Positions 17,169-27,300 of a stretch of 64,000 nt of DNA are shown here, piece by piece. The stretch is taken from the NCBI GenBank assembly GCA_019239895.1, contig JAFAZH010000005.1:248001-312000 (forward strand), written 5' to 3'. Under the pieces are notes generated by a model. The model saw only the letters and a program-made list of their open reading frames with translations. It did not search any database and was not told the origin of the DNA. The position numbers and the translations under genes are program-made. The stretch's first letter is position 1. The number at the start of each line of letters is the position of its first letter. Source of the stretch: Abditibacteriaceae bacterium (GTDB lineage Bacteria; Armatimonadota; Abditibacteriia; Abditibacteriales; Abditibacteriaceae).

Positions 17169-19484
17169 TTAGGATATTATGTGTATCGTTTGTGCTTTAC
17201 CAAAGGGCACCACAATACGCAGCAGATGAGTTGTGGCATCATAGGTATAGCCTCTGACAGCATTCTCTGCGTCTGAAGCCAACGGCTTTAACACGCTGCG
17301 GCCCAATAATACACGGCGTGGGATTATTCCCATGCCTTGCACTTCCCATTGCACATGGTTCCACTCAGGTCTATAGTTGCCCTGCGGTGCGCTCATTGAG
17401 AGAGATATACCTTTGGAGGTAGGAGCACCAGCAGAATGAATACGCACATTCTGACCCTGAACGTAATTCAGGGTCGTTCCATCGTCATCATAAACGACAG
17501 AAGAAAACGGCTCTTGGGACGGAAAAACACGCAGTGTCAAAGTATCTACTGGTTTCTCACCAACATAGCTCATGACGGGCTGCATAGGAATGATACTACC
17601 AACCCGCACAAAGAGGGGAAGACGATCCGGTGTCGCCTCATAGTTAATGCGCCGCCCGCCTGTAATCGTTTCACCTGTCCACCAGTTTGTCCATTGTCCG
17701 GTGGGTAAATAGATGCTGCGGGTGGTGCCGGAAATAATCGGAGCTACCAAGATGGAGGGGCCGAACATAAATTCATCATCTACAGCGTAAGTGTTACGAT
17801 CATGAGGCCAATCCATCACTAAAGCGCGCACGACAGGTAAGCCCGTTTCGTGCATCTGCCAGAATGCGCTATAAAGATATGGCATAAGCTGCATTCGCAG
17901 CCCGGCATAAAGGCGAAAGATACGTTCCACCTCTGGCCCTTTTTCCCACGGTGTAACACCATCTGCCCAGGCATTAATCATCGCCAAGGGGCTAAAGAAG
18001 ACGGTTTCAAAGCGGCGAATAAACTCTTGTTCATTAGCTGTCTGGCGCACCTCTGGGCACCATAGCACACCACTAAAACCAGAGTTGGCCGCCGCTCGCA
18101 CATACTGCTCAAAGCCATACCAGTCGCTATAGATGACTGTGGGATAAGCTTGCGCTCCCGCAAACATGCCTCGACACAACAAATAGCTTCGCTGATTACG
18201 GCGCTCAAACATCTCGTGGAACCGCTTTTGATAGAGGTAGCCGAACACATTGTGCATCTGCGCTCCACTCAGACCAGAAGGAAAATGAGTATCGTCAGGA
18301 AAGAACCATCCACCTGTGTAATCGGAGCCGTCGCACTCGTCCAGTTTATAGCCATCCACGCCCAGCTTTAAGTGTTCCTGCTCATGCAATCTGGCAAAGA
18401 TAGCCGCCGCTTCGGGCTTTGTCCAATCGGGCACCAGGCCACCCCACACCTTTTTATCTGCCACCGCGTTCGCTTTTTCCAGCTCATCGTAAATGGGTGA
18501 ACTGGGATGGACATAAGCATGTTCCCAGAGATTCACATGATAATGCTGCCCTCGCATCCGGCCTACAAAGCCTGCTGGATCAGGATACTGATCCTTGTTC
18601 CAGATATAAGAGCAGGAGTAAGCGTGCGTCTGCCACTTGGGTTCGAGTCCCACCACATCACAGGGGATATTGCGTGTGCGGAACTCCCTGGCCGTGGCTT
18701 CCACCTTGTCTTGCTTCCAATCGGATTTCATGCGATACCAGAAACCAAGCCCCCACTTCGGCGGCATCCTCATACGGCCTGTTAATTGTGTGTAACGAGC
18801 AAGCAAATCATGAAAAGTAGGGCCATAGCAAAAATAATAATCTAATACGGGGTCTGGGGTTTGGAAGTAGAGGCTGTCGGCAGCCGTCTGCCCCATATCG
18901 AAGTAGGTATAGGCATGGCTATCCAGATAAATGCCATACCCAGCCGTGCTCAAGAAGAAGGGGACAACCGCGTGCGAATTGCCCTTATCGTCCTTGGGAT
19001 CGGCATTAACCTTGAGCGTCTTCGTCTTGCCGCGTTGCGCCAGGCTGTGAAACTGAAGTCCAAATCCGAAGAATTCCTCATCGGGCGCAATGCTACGCGT
19101 ATCACGCTGTTGCCCCTCTACGGTCGCCGCGCCGCCACTATCCAGGCTGAGAGGTTTGCCTGCCGCATCATAGAAATCCACCGCAGGCGCATCATTGTGA
19201 ATATGCAGCCGCAGTCGAGAAGTTTGCAAATCAATGTTGGACTTACTTACACGCAGCTTAAAAGCATCTCTGGTGGTTGGTTGCGGTAGAACCAGGGGCA
19301 CACGAGGAAAGTTAGCATTAGCACCCCTGGGCACCACCAAGACGCGAACGGTTTCCGGCGCGACTAAGGTAACGTGTAACGTGCTGTCTGGATAATTACG
19401 CACATATTCACGCCCTGTTTGCGCGTTAACTGGTTTCACCATAACAGGAAATAGCAATGCTCCCAGCCATAAAATTTTTCGCAC
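17169..19484 (-). CDS. GH31 family alpha-glycosidase, secreted
   Basis: A protein of about 771 residues from a GTG at 19484 (reading VRKILWLGALLFPVMV, signal peptide), with GGGAG eight bases upstream. The ATG at 19526 would overlap the upstream gene and lengthen the N-terminus without a site. After a beta-sandwich domain, the barrel carries WGLGFWYRMKSDW and the nucleophile region DGYKLDECDG (Asp about 382). The acid/base Asp is likely in YSDWYGFEQY. GH31 includes alpha-glucosidases and alpha-xylosidases. Given the GH74 and GH95 genes nearby, alpha-xylosidase is attractive but unproven. Confidence 0.88.
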   Translation of the reverse strand: MRKILWLGALLFPVMVKPVNAQTGREYVRNYPDSTLHVTLVAPETVRVLVVPRGANANFPRVPLVLPQPTTRDAFKLRVSKSNIDLQTSRLRLHIHNDAPAVDFYDAAGKPLSLDSGGAATVEGQQRDTRSIAPDEEFFGFGLQFHSLAQRGKTKTLKVNADPKDDKGNSHAVVPFFLSTAGYGIYLDSHAYTYFDMGQTAADSLYFQTPDPVLDYYFCYGPTFHDLLARYTQLTGRMRMPPKWGLGFWYRMKSDWKQDKVEATAREFRTRNIPCDVVGLEPKWQTHAYSCSYIWNKDQYPDPAGFVGRMRGQHYHVNLWEHAYVHPSSPIYDELEKANAVADKKVWGGLVPDWTKPEAAAIFARLHEQEHLKLGVDGYKLDECDGSDYTGGWFFPDDTHFPSGLSGAQMHNVFGYLYQKRFHEMFERRNQRSYLLCRGMFAGAQAYPTVIYSDWYGFEQYVRAAANSGFSGVLWCPEVRQTANEQEFIRRFETVFFSPLAMINAWADGVTPWEKGPEVERIFRLYAGLRMQLMPYLYSAFWQMHETGLPVVRALVMDWPHDRNTYAVDDEFMFGPSILVAPIISGTTRSIYLPTGQWTNWWTGETITGGRRINYEATPDRLPLFVRVGSIIPMQPVMSYVGEKPVDTLTLRVFPSQEPFSSVVYDDDGTTLNYVQGQNVRIHSAGAPTSKGISLSMSAPQGNYRPEWNHVQWEVQGMGIIPRRVLLGRSVLKPLASDAENAVRGYTYDATTHLLRIVVPFGKAQTIHIIS

Positions 19485-19516
19485 CTTTATATCTCCCAAC
19501 AGTAAATCCTGATTGT

Positions 19517-20530
19517 CTACGCCCACGGTTGTAGCATCACCTTACCACATTGCCCCGTCAGTTGAAGCTCAAAAGCTTCCTGCACGCGACTCAGGGGGAA
19601 AGTGTGCGTCATCAGCTTATCCAGTAAATCGCGTGATGTGCGGATGACCTGCATGATACGTGGTGTATCAGCTAAGTTGTAGTGCCATTGGCCGTGCAGC
19701 GTCAAGCCTTTGCGAATCATGTCGTTGCTGATATGCAAAGCGAGTTCACCCGCTTCGCCCACAAAGGCCACCTGTCCTTTGCGCCGCGTGGCATCTATTA
19801 ATAATCGCTGAGCCTGGACATTGCCAGAGCAATCAATCGCTTTATCCACCCCAACGCCATTGGTTAATTCCAATATCTGTCGAAGCGCGTCATCGGCAGG
19901 ATGGATAACAGCCGTTGCGCCCAGAGACTTTGCTAATTCAATACGGTAGGGATGAGCTTCAACTGCAATAACACGAGCACCGCGATACACACCATTAATA
20001 ATACCGCCCAGTCCCACTGGCCCTAAGCCCGTAATCAGCATCGTATCAAAGGCACTGACTTGCATTCTTTGCATAGCGCCAAAGGTGGGGCCGAGGCCAC
20101 AGCAGGCCATTGCGCCATGTTCCGTAGTAATGTCGTCGGGAATCGGCACTAACATCCAATCAGGCTTGAGTAGATATTGTGCATAGGTCGCCGTCCCTGC
20201 GATATTGCCAGTGACTTCCAGAGGATTAAAGGTATGCTGGCAATGGATGTATTCACCCTGTAAGCATAGCGGACACCGGCCACAGGAATACTGCGGCATA
20301 ACTACCACGCGGTCACCCACCTGCACCCTGCCTCGCTGAGCGACTTCTTCCACCACGCCAGCGGCTTCATGCCCTAAGTTGTCCGTGGGCTGTCCTGCGA
20401 CGTAGATTTTGTACTCAGTACACATTGGCGCGGCCTCGATCTTAACCACGACCACGTCGCCAGATGCTGTGGGGGTTGGTCGCTGCACTAACTCACATTG
20501 TCGCTCACCTGTAATACTAACGACATTCAT
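19517..20530 (-). CDS. Zinc-dependent medium-chain alcohol/sugar dehydrogenase
   Basis: A 337-residue cytoplasmic enzyme with AGGAGAG six bases before the ATG. A catalytic zinc site is suggested by APMCTEYK and the GHEAAG block. The structural zinc loop is complete: CGRCPLCLQGEYIHC. A Rossmann domain follows (LITGLGPVGLGGIING), with a cofactor-binding EAHPYR after the second strand. It resembles sorbitol/threonine-type dehydrogenases of the MDR superfamily. It is first in the probable ADH-GH31-AKR operon, suggesting oxidation of a released sugar or polyol (inference). Confidence 0.87.
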   Translation of the reverse strand: MNVVSITGERQCELVQRPTPTASGDVVVVKIEAAPMCTEYKIYVAGQPTDNLGHEAAGVVEEVAQRGRVQVGDRVVVMPQYSCGRCPLCLQGEYIHCQHTFNPLEVTGNIAGTATYAQYLLKPDWMLVPIPDDITTEHGAMACCGLGPTFGAMQRMQVSAFDTMLITGLGPVGLGGIINGVYRGARVIAVEAHPYRIELAKSLGATAVIHPADDALRQILELTNGVGVDKAIDCSGNVQAQRLLIDATRRKGQVAFVGEAGELALHISNDMIRKGLTLHGQWHYNLADTPRIMQVIRTSRDLLDKLMTHTFPLSRVQEAFELQLTGQCGKVMLQPWA

Positions 20531-20603
20531 GTAACGCTCTCCTATGAACTGCGCTGAACTTCTTTATTCGCTCTGCTGCTCATTTTGATGCCTGCAAAAC
20601 TTA

Positions 20604-23129
20604 ATGATTATGCCAACTTCAAACCTATTTTCTCTAATGATCGCGCTGTCCACGCTTCTCTTAGGAACTATACCACTCCTGGCTCAAGGTACGCGGGCCG
20701 ATTATGAACGCGCCAGCAACCTTCGTAAAACAACTCAAAATAAAGTATTCAAGGCCAGAGTTGAGGCGCACTGGCTCCCCGGCAATACCCGCTTCTGGTA
20801 TCGCAATGACCTACCCAATGGCACACGCGAATTTATCTTAGTAGATGCCATTAAAGGCAGTCGTCAACCAGCCTTCGATCATGCGCGTCTGGCAACAGCC
20901 CTAGCTAAACTTATCAATCAACCCATCACTGCTAACCAGCTACCCATTAATAAAATTAGCTTGAGTGATGATAGTTCAGTTTTGTTCTTTAGTAGCAATG
21001 GCAAATGGTGGCAGTGCAATCTGAAAAGCTATGCTGTGCGCGCAGCGCCAGAGCATCATGAACTTCTGTCTTCCCTGCCCGCTTCAGTTTCACCCCATCC
21101 CAGCACGCGCACCGGGCCGGAAACATCTCTTAACTTCATCAACAGCACCAAAGCCGATATTGACATCTACTGGATTAATCCCGATGGTCAGCATCAACAT
21201 TATGCCACAGTGCATCCCGGCGACCATTATGAGCAGCACACTTTCGCTGGTCATGTCTGGCTGGTCACAGACCATGCAAGCAAAACCCTGGCCGTCTTTG
21301 AGGCGACCGAAGATGGCGACGATGCGGTCATAGATGAAGCTCAACCCAAAGTTCCTCAAGAGAAACCTACCTCTGCCAAGAGGCCCAATAGGGATGAATC
21401 TCCTGATGGGCATTGGCTGGCTTTTATCAAAGATAACAATGCATCTTTACGAGACCTGCAAACAGGTCAAGAGTCCGCGCTGAGCCATGATGGAAAAGCC
21501 ACCGACGCTTACGAAGGGCAATTCTTCTGGTCGCCCGATTCTAAAAAGTTAGTCGCTCTGCGCACCCAGCCAGGGGACGACCGCAAAGTGTATCTGATTG
21601 AATCTTCACCCAAAGATCAACTCCAACCGAAGCTCCAATCTTACGATTATCTCAAACCAGGCGACCGCATCCCCATTACAAAGCCACAGCTATTTGATGT
21701 ACAGACGCATAAGCAAATCGCTATCAGCGACAAGTTATTTCCGAATCCGTGGAGTATTTCAGAGTTGCATTGGACACCCGACTCCAGTCGCTTTACTTTT
21801 CTCTATAATCAACGTGGCCATCAAGTCTTGCGTATCATAGCCGTTGATGCCCAAAGCGGCGAGACGCGAGCCATCGTGGATGAACAAAGCAGAACTTTCA
21901 TTGACTATGCGGGCAAGCAATTTACGCATTACCTTGATAAGACTCACGAGATTATCTGGATGTCCGAGCGAGACGGCTGGAATCATCTTTATCTTTATGA
22001 TGCAGCTACAGGACGTGTAAAAAATCAGGTCACGAAAGGTGAATGGGTGGTGCGCGGGGTAGATCGGGTGGACGAAGCCCATCGCCAAATATGGTTCCGG
22101 GCCGGGGGCATTCGTGCCGAGCAAGACCCTTATTACATTCACTATTGCCGCGTGAACTTTGATGGCACGGGCTTGGTAGACCTCACCCCGGCTAATGGCA
22201 CCCATACAATTTCTTTCGCACCTGACCAGCAATTTTATATAGATACTTGGTCGCGTATAGATATGCCGCCCGTAACGGAATTGCGGCGCAGTGCCGATGG
22301 AAGTTTAGTTTGTGCTCTGGAAAGGGCAGACAATAGTGAATTATTGAAGACAGGTTGGCAGGCTCCCGAACCGTTCGTGGCGAAGGGGCGAGATGGCACA
22401 ACTGATATTTATGGAGTCATTTTCCGTCCGACCAATTTTGATCCACAGCGTAAATATCCAGTTGTTGAAAATATTTATGCTGGCCCACAGGATTCTTTTG
22501 TGCCCAAAGCGTTTGCAGCTTTTCATGGCTCGCAGGAGATAGCCGAGTTGGGCTTTATTGTAGTGCAGATAGATGGCATGGGCACCTCTAATCGCTCCAA
22601 GAAGTTTCATGATGTGTGCTGGAAAAACTTAGGTGATGCAGGCTTCCCAGACCGCATTCTGTGGATTAAAGCCGCTGCCGCCAAATACCCTTACCTGGAC
22701 ACATCGCGTGTCGGCATTTATGGCACCTCGGCGGGAGGCCAAAGCGCACTGCGGGCATTATTAGCCTTCCATGATTTCTACCAAGTGGCAGTGGCCGACT
22801 GCGGCTGCCACGATAACCGCATGGACAAAATCTGGTGGAACGAACTCTGGATGGGCTGGCCCCTTGGCCCGCATTATGAAGAGCAATCGAATGTCACTCA
22901 AGCCCATAACTTGCAGGGCAACCTGCTGTTGCTGGTGGGAGAGTTGGATAAAAACGTAGACCCGGCCTCTACCATGCAGGTCGTGAATGCCCTCATCAAA
23001 GCAGACAAAGACTTTGACTTACTGGTCGTGCCAGGCGCAGGTCACGGTGTCGCGGGGAGTCCTTACGGCAAGCGGCGGCTGGAAGATTTTCTGGTGCGGC
23101 ACCTTCTGGGACTGGAACCTCGCAGTTAA
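20604..23129 (+). CDS. S9 family peptidase (DPP IV-like), secreted
   Basis: An 841-residue protein. The N-terminal MPTSNLFSLMIALSTLLLG is a signal peptide; ATG codons at 20604 and 20610 are both possible starts and neither has a clear site. Residues of about 40-570 form the beta-propeller region typical of dipeptidyl peptidase IV N-terminal domains (SPDGHWLAFIKD, FFWSPDSKKLVALR). The C-terminal alpha/beta hydrolase has YGTSAGGQS (Ser about 709), an Asp in ELDKNVDP and a His in GAGHGV. It would trim peptides outside the cytoplasm. It is one of few plus-strand genes in the island and converges on the GH43 gene across a fold-back element. Confidence 0.9.
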   Translation: MIMPTSNLFSLMIALSTLLLGTIPLLAQGTRADYERASNLRKTTQNKVFKARVEAHWLPGNTRFWYRNDLPNGTREFILVDAIKGSRQPAFDHARLATALAKLINQPITANQLPINKISLSDDSSVLFFSSNGKWWQCNLKSYAVRAAPEHHELLSSLPASVSPHPSTRTGPETSLNFINSTKADIDIYWINPDGQHQHYATVHPGDHYEQHTFAGHVWLVTDHASKTLAVFEATEDGDDAVIDEAQPKVPQEKPTSAKRPNRDESPDGHWLAFIKDNNASLRDLQTGQESALSHDGKATDAYEGQFFWSPDSKKLVALRTQPGDDRKVYLIESSPKDQLQPKLQSYDYLKPGDRIPITKPQLFDVQTHKQIAISDKLFPNPWSISELHWTPDSSRFTFLYNQRGHQVLRIIAVDAQSGETRAIVDEQSRTFIDYAGKQFTHYLDKTHEIIWMSERDGWNHLYLYDAATGRVKNQVTKGEWVVRGVDRVDEAHRQIWFRAGGIRAEQDPYYIHYCRVNFDGTGLVDLTPANGTHTISFAPDQQFYIDTWSRIDMPPVTELRRSADGSLVCALERADNSELLKTGWQAPEPFVAKGRDGTTDIYGVIFRPTNFDPQRKYPVVENIYAGPQDSFVPKAFAAFHGSQEIAELGFIVVQIDGMGTSNRSKKFHDVCWKNLGDAGFPDRILWIKAAAAKYPYLDTSRVGIYGTSAGGQSALRALLAFHDFYQVAVADCGCHDNRMDKIWWNELWMGWPLGPHYEEQSNVTQAHNLQGNLLLLVGELDKNVDPASTMQVVNALIKADKDFDLLVVPGAGHGVAGSPYGKRRLEDFLVRHLLGLEPRS

Positions 23130-23161
23130 TGTGGTCTTAGAGTCATAGAAGAAAATTTACT

Positions 23162-23295
23162 AAGCAGCAGAGTTTGTCATGCTGAGCGCAGCGAAGCATC
23201 TGGTATGAGTGTTCATAGAGCAATAGTTAAACCTATTACCTATAACTCGCAGGGTAGATGCTTCGCTGCGCTCAGCATGACAAACTCTGCTGCTT
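23162..23295. repeat. Fold-back element with perfect 40-bp inverted repeats
   Basis: The left arm 23162-23201 and right arm 23256-23295 are exact reverse complements, containing TCATGCTGAGCGCAGCGAAG. The 54-base loop contains TGAGTGTTCATAGAGCAATAG, whose reverse complement recurs in slightly changed form in the loop of the 59542-59649 element. No coding potential is seen. It lies between two convergent genes and could form a very stable hairpin in transcripts from either side. It looks like a MITE. Confidence 0.85.
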
Positions 23296-23323
23296 GCTCG
23301 TTATCCAGTTAAGTTAAAATCTC

Positions 23324-24307
23324 TTAGAAGCCGAGTGGGGCTAAAGCGACTGGCCATCCATCGGGAGTCCAGGAGAGTGGTCGCACTCCTATCGTCGGGA
23401 CGCCATTGGCGGTGCCATCATAGAAGTGGTAGACGAGGAAATCACCCTTGGCACTTTGCAGTACGGCGCAATGGCCGGGGCCAATCATATTCCCTTGTGT
23501 CCCCAGCACCAGGCTGCCCCCACCCTGCATCATGGATTTGCCATCATGATCTAAATAAGGGCCAATTACGTCCTTGGCACGACCGACGCGAATGTTGTAG
23601 GTGCTGCGTATGCCCTGGCAGCAGGCGTCAAAAGAAACAAATAAATAATAGTAGGTCCCTCGGTGGATGATAAAGGGCGCTTCAATCGCTGTGGAGGGGC
23701 GTTGGGCCACGGATACTAAAGGAGCATCCGGTGATGGTTTACCCGTGATGCTATCCAACGCCACTAATTTTATCCCCGTCCAGAATGACCCCAAGACTAG
23801 TGCCAGTTTGCCTGGTGCCACAAAGACGAGATTAGGGTCAATGGCATTAAAGTCATTATTAGGAAACGATTCTATCACCTTACCCTCATCTACCCAGTGG
23901 TAATCTTTGCTCTTGGGGTCAAGGGTCTGATTCGTCACCACACCAATCACGGAACGGTTCTTCCCTATCGTTGAAACAGCATAGTAAATGTGGAAGCGAT
24001 TCTTAAAAAATGCCACATCGGGTGCCCAGATACCCTTGCTGCCGGGGATAGCTTGTGCGGCCCAGGCAGGCACATCTTCCGAGAAGACACGCCCAACCTG
24101 TTCCCATTGCACCAGGTCTTTAGAGCGTCGAATGGGAATGCCAGCCCCCGTGCAAAAAATATAGTAATAGCCGTCTGCTTCAATAATGCACGGGTCATGC
24201 ACAAAACGGTTGGCATTTTCGGCGGGGGCAGCACTACAGGCACACCCATACACCAGGAATAAAGCAACTATGAACCAATGGCATTTAAGATGTTGACTTC
24301 GTGGCAT
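23324..24307 (-). CDS. GH43-type arabinosidase, secreted or lipid-anchored
   Basis: A protein of about 327 residues from the ATG at 24307, with GAGAG upstream; the frame is open to 24352. The N-terminus has a hydrophobic stretch ending VYGCAC, which could be a lipobox. The five-bladed propeller has catalytic positions in VHDPCII (Asp base), NAIDPNLVF (Asp) and TAIEAPFI (Glu acid). The pattern resembles endo-1,5-arabinanase and related GH43 enzymes. It is the last gene of the long minus-strand run that starts at the GntR-type regulator. The target is probably arabinan or arabinose side chains. Confidence 0.87.
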   Translation of the reverse strand: MPRSQHLKCHWFIVALFLVYGCACSAAPAENANRFVHDPCIIEADGYYYIFCTGAGIPIRRSKDLVQWEQVGRVFSEDVPAWAAQAIPGSKGIWAPDVAFFKNRFHIYYAVSTIGKNRSVIGVVTNQTLDPKSKDYHWVDEGKVIESFPNNDFNAIDPNLVFVAPGKLALVLGSFWTGIKLVALDSITGKPSPDAPLVSVAQRPSTAIEAPFIIHRGTYYYLFVSFDACCQGIRSTYNIRVGRAKDVIGPYLDHDGKSMMQGGGSLVLGTQGNMIGPGHCAVLQSAKGDFLVYHFYDGTANGVPTIGVRPLSWTPDGWPVALAPLGF

Positions 24308-24388
24308 AGGGTCTCTCTTCGTAACGAGCAAGCAACAAATTTTTAGATACACCTGCTACCTCTTAAATCAAGACAATGCAGCACCATC

Positions 24389-27300
24389 TCATGCCTTGGC
24401 ATGGTTAAAAGTCACTTGCATGGTTTGCCCGGCATGAATCTCTAAAGGTGTAGCCAGTGTGAGCCGCAAACGATTATCATTAACCGCTTGAGTAATCTTG
24501 ATAGCACGCCCATTGAGTGTCACCCGCACTCGGCTGTGTTGTGTTTGGGGCGGCAGAGTTAAGACCAGAGTCTTTAGCTGTAGCTGTCCCCACTTGAGAG
24601 CAATTTCTGCTTGTGTTCTATTATCTTGCACCTGCTGGGCAAAACTCCCCCATCCCTCGGCAGTGGTAAAGGCCGCTTTGAAATTCTCTGCCTGCAAACG
24701 CGGTGCAAAAGACAGATACCCCTGCGGGCCATGATACTCATAGCCACAGGCCGCCAGAAATACCCCATAACTGGCCATTGAACGGGCATAGTGATCGCCG
24801 CACTCGACTTCATTCCATGGGTTACGGCGCGAGCCATGATAACGGTCGTGAACAGCCCGCGTAACAGCTAACCCTTCCAGCACTAAGCCTTCCCAGATCA
24901 TGTGGCCCGCCGCTTGATACTCGAAGCCACTCATGCACTCGTTGAAATATCCCGCTGCCCATTCTGGCCCCTTACCTTTAGCTTTCTCGTAGTCCCAGTC
25001 GGCACGGGGAAAGGTACACATTAAAAGTCCGGCTTCGCCCGCCATTGCATACCAGCGTCCGGGTTTATGAACTTCCCGATACGGCCCCACATCGGGCGAG
25101 AAATTATATTTCCACAAGGACTGCAAAGCCGTGCGCGTCTGCGGCACGGGCAGCACTCGCCCTAAATGCACTTGAAAAGCCCAGCTTTGCCCAAAGACTT
25201 GATCTATCTCACAACCACTGCCGGAATTGATAGCATCCAGATGCTGTGGCACGGGCTTATTGAGGAAATACTCACCATTGAAAAGCTGCTCGGTGATATT
25301 CTTCGCGCCGCGCTCTGCAATCGTCCGGCAGCGGGCGGCAAAGTCACTTTCTCCCATCTCCTGCGCCATTTCCGCGCCAGCATGGAGGGCCGCGATATAC
25401 AACGAGCTAAGCCAGGCCACTTTGCCATACCAGGCCGTATCAAGGGTGTTCATTTGTGGCCCCTCTAACACCCCATCATCGTTCTTATCCAGCTTCAAGA
25501 GCGGCTCATAAGCTTTCTTGATATGTGCCCAGTTCCGCCGGAGAAAGCTGCTATCCCGCGACATTTGATGCTCACGATAAGCGCGCAAGAGGGTGCCAGA
25601 TTGACCATCTACTGCCAAGCTGCGATCAAACTCAGCGCGGAAGCCACTGACGCCGCTCTCCGGGTTGAGGGCAAGGCCGAAGTCTACCCGCTCGCGCAGG
25701 TCGCGTTCGAGGTCGGGGAAGATACGCGCCATCGCATGGGCATAATGCCAGACATGGGTGCAGGTGCCAGGACAGCACCCGACGCCCTCCCAGGCATAGA
25801 AACGACCATTGGCGAAACGATAACAAGTGGAAGTCGCCAAGATAGAAGTATTGAGGAAAGTGCGATCTAAGAACCAGTAAGGTAAAGTGGAATCATACCA
25901 GGTATCGCGCCAGAGCCGGGTTTGTGTCGTGAGCCTTTGAAAGTTATTAAGCACATAGCGAGCCACAGCGTGGGCCGAATCAAACCTGGTCGCGTAATAA
26001 CGCCCGACCTTGCCCAATCCTTGCAGTTCAAAATTCGGGAAGTGCCACGTCAGCAAGAAATCTACTGTCGTTGTTTGGCCGGGGTTGAGATGCAGCCTGC
26101 GCCCTACAGCACCAATGAGAGTTTCGCTCAGAGGGGTCGAGGCGTCATTGCCCTCACGTCCGCTAAAGCCGCCTTTTTCTGCGGCAGCCAGCGCGTGTTC
26201 TGCCGGATTGCCTATCAACGCTAAACCCATCGTACCGTAATCGGATAATTCTTCTAAAGCACCCGCCCTGGCAGGATGGTCGCTGAATGTAATCTGGCCC
26301 ACGCCAATATTACCCCACGCCACTGTCTCGGCATCTACGATTTCCAGAAAGGCATCTTTACCTTTGAGGCCGCGCACATTAAGGGTTTGCAAAGCCATGC
26401 GATTATCATTAGCACCAGTGGCCGTGCATACCGCTTTGCCATCAACAATCAGGTTAAGACAAGTCTTACCTGCATGTGAGCCACCGCCGATCCAGAAGTT
26501 AATAAAGTTCCGCTCAATCACAAAGTATTTGCTGATAAGCTTGCCCGTTTGTGCATCCTTAGCTTCTATCGTGGCACCAGGGGCCGAGGCATGGGAGTTC
26601 ACGAGGCGATCACCCTCACCACCAACATCACCTTGGTAATCGGGAATCTCTGATTTCTTCAGGGGCCGCTTCCCAAAAGCTGTGCCTTCGACTGTCCAAC
26701 CGGCGTAGCTGTCTTTGTTCCAGTCTTCAAACACAATGTCAGGTTGTGCTGGCAGGGTCGGAGCCGCAGGCTTGTCCACACCACAGTGAAGATATGTTAT
26801 GCTATCCTCGTGGAGAATTCGGTTGTGCCGAATGCCATCCTGCCAGGGATTATGGAGCAGCACCGCATTTTGCAACCAACCCGCGAGTGTCGCTTCCACT
26901 GATTGGTTTGAAGTATTCTTGACAGTAAAATGCAGCACTGTAACGGGCAAGCTGGAATCATCCGTAGCTAATGGGATGAACGGCGAAAACGCTTCGAGTG
27001 TTACAGCCAAGGGCACAGCAGCATCTTTGTATTCAATGGTGCCGATGGGGTATTGGCCGGAGAAGCTTATATCGAAAAACCCGCTCTTATCCAGTGCGTG
27101 GGTCTGTGGCGTATTGCCTGATGTGATCTGGATGGCAAAGCCCTGCTCTAACGGTGAACTGGGTTCGACGGGTTTGGCATAATGCTCTGCTCCGGTGCCC
27201 ACGTATTGATTAAAGATGTCCCAGTGCCACAGTTTGCCATCGCCACCCAAATACAACTGCCCGGTGCCAATGCCACCAACGGGCATACCAATATACTTCA

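Noticed and set aside
23130..23323. Intrinsic terminator at the S9/GH43 junction
   Set aside because: The hairpin is very strong but neither side is followed by a T-run, and the related copy elsewhere argues for a repeat element. It may still stop transcription.
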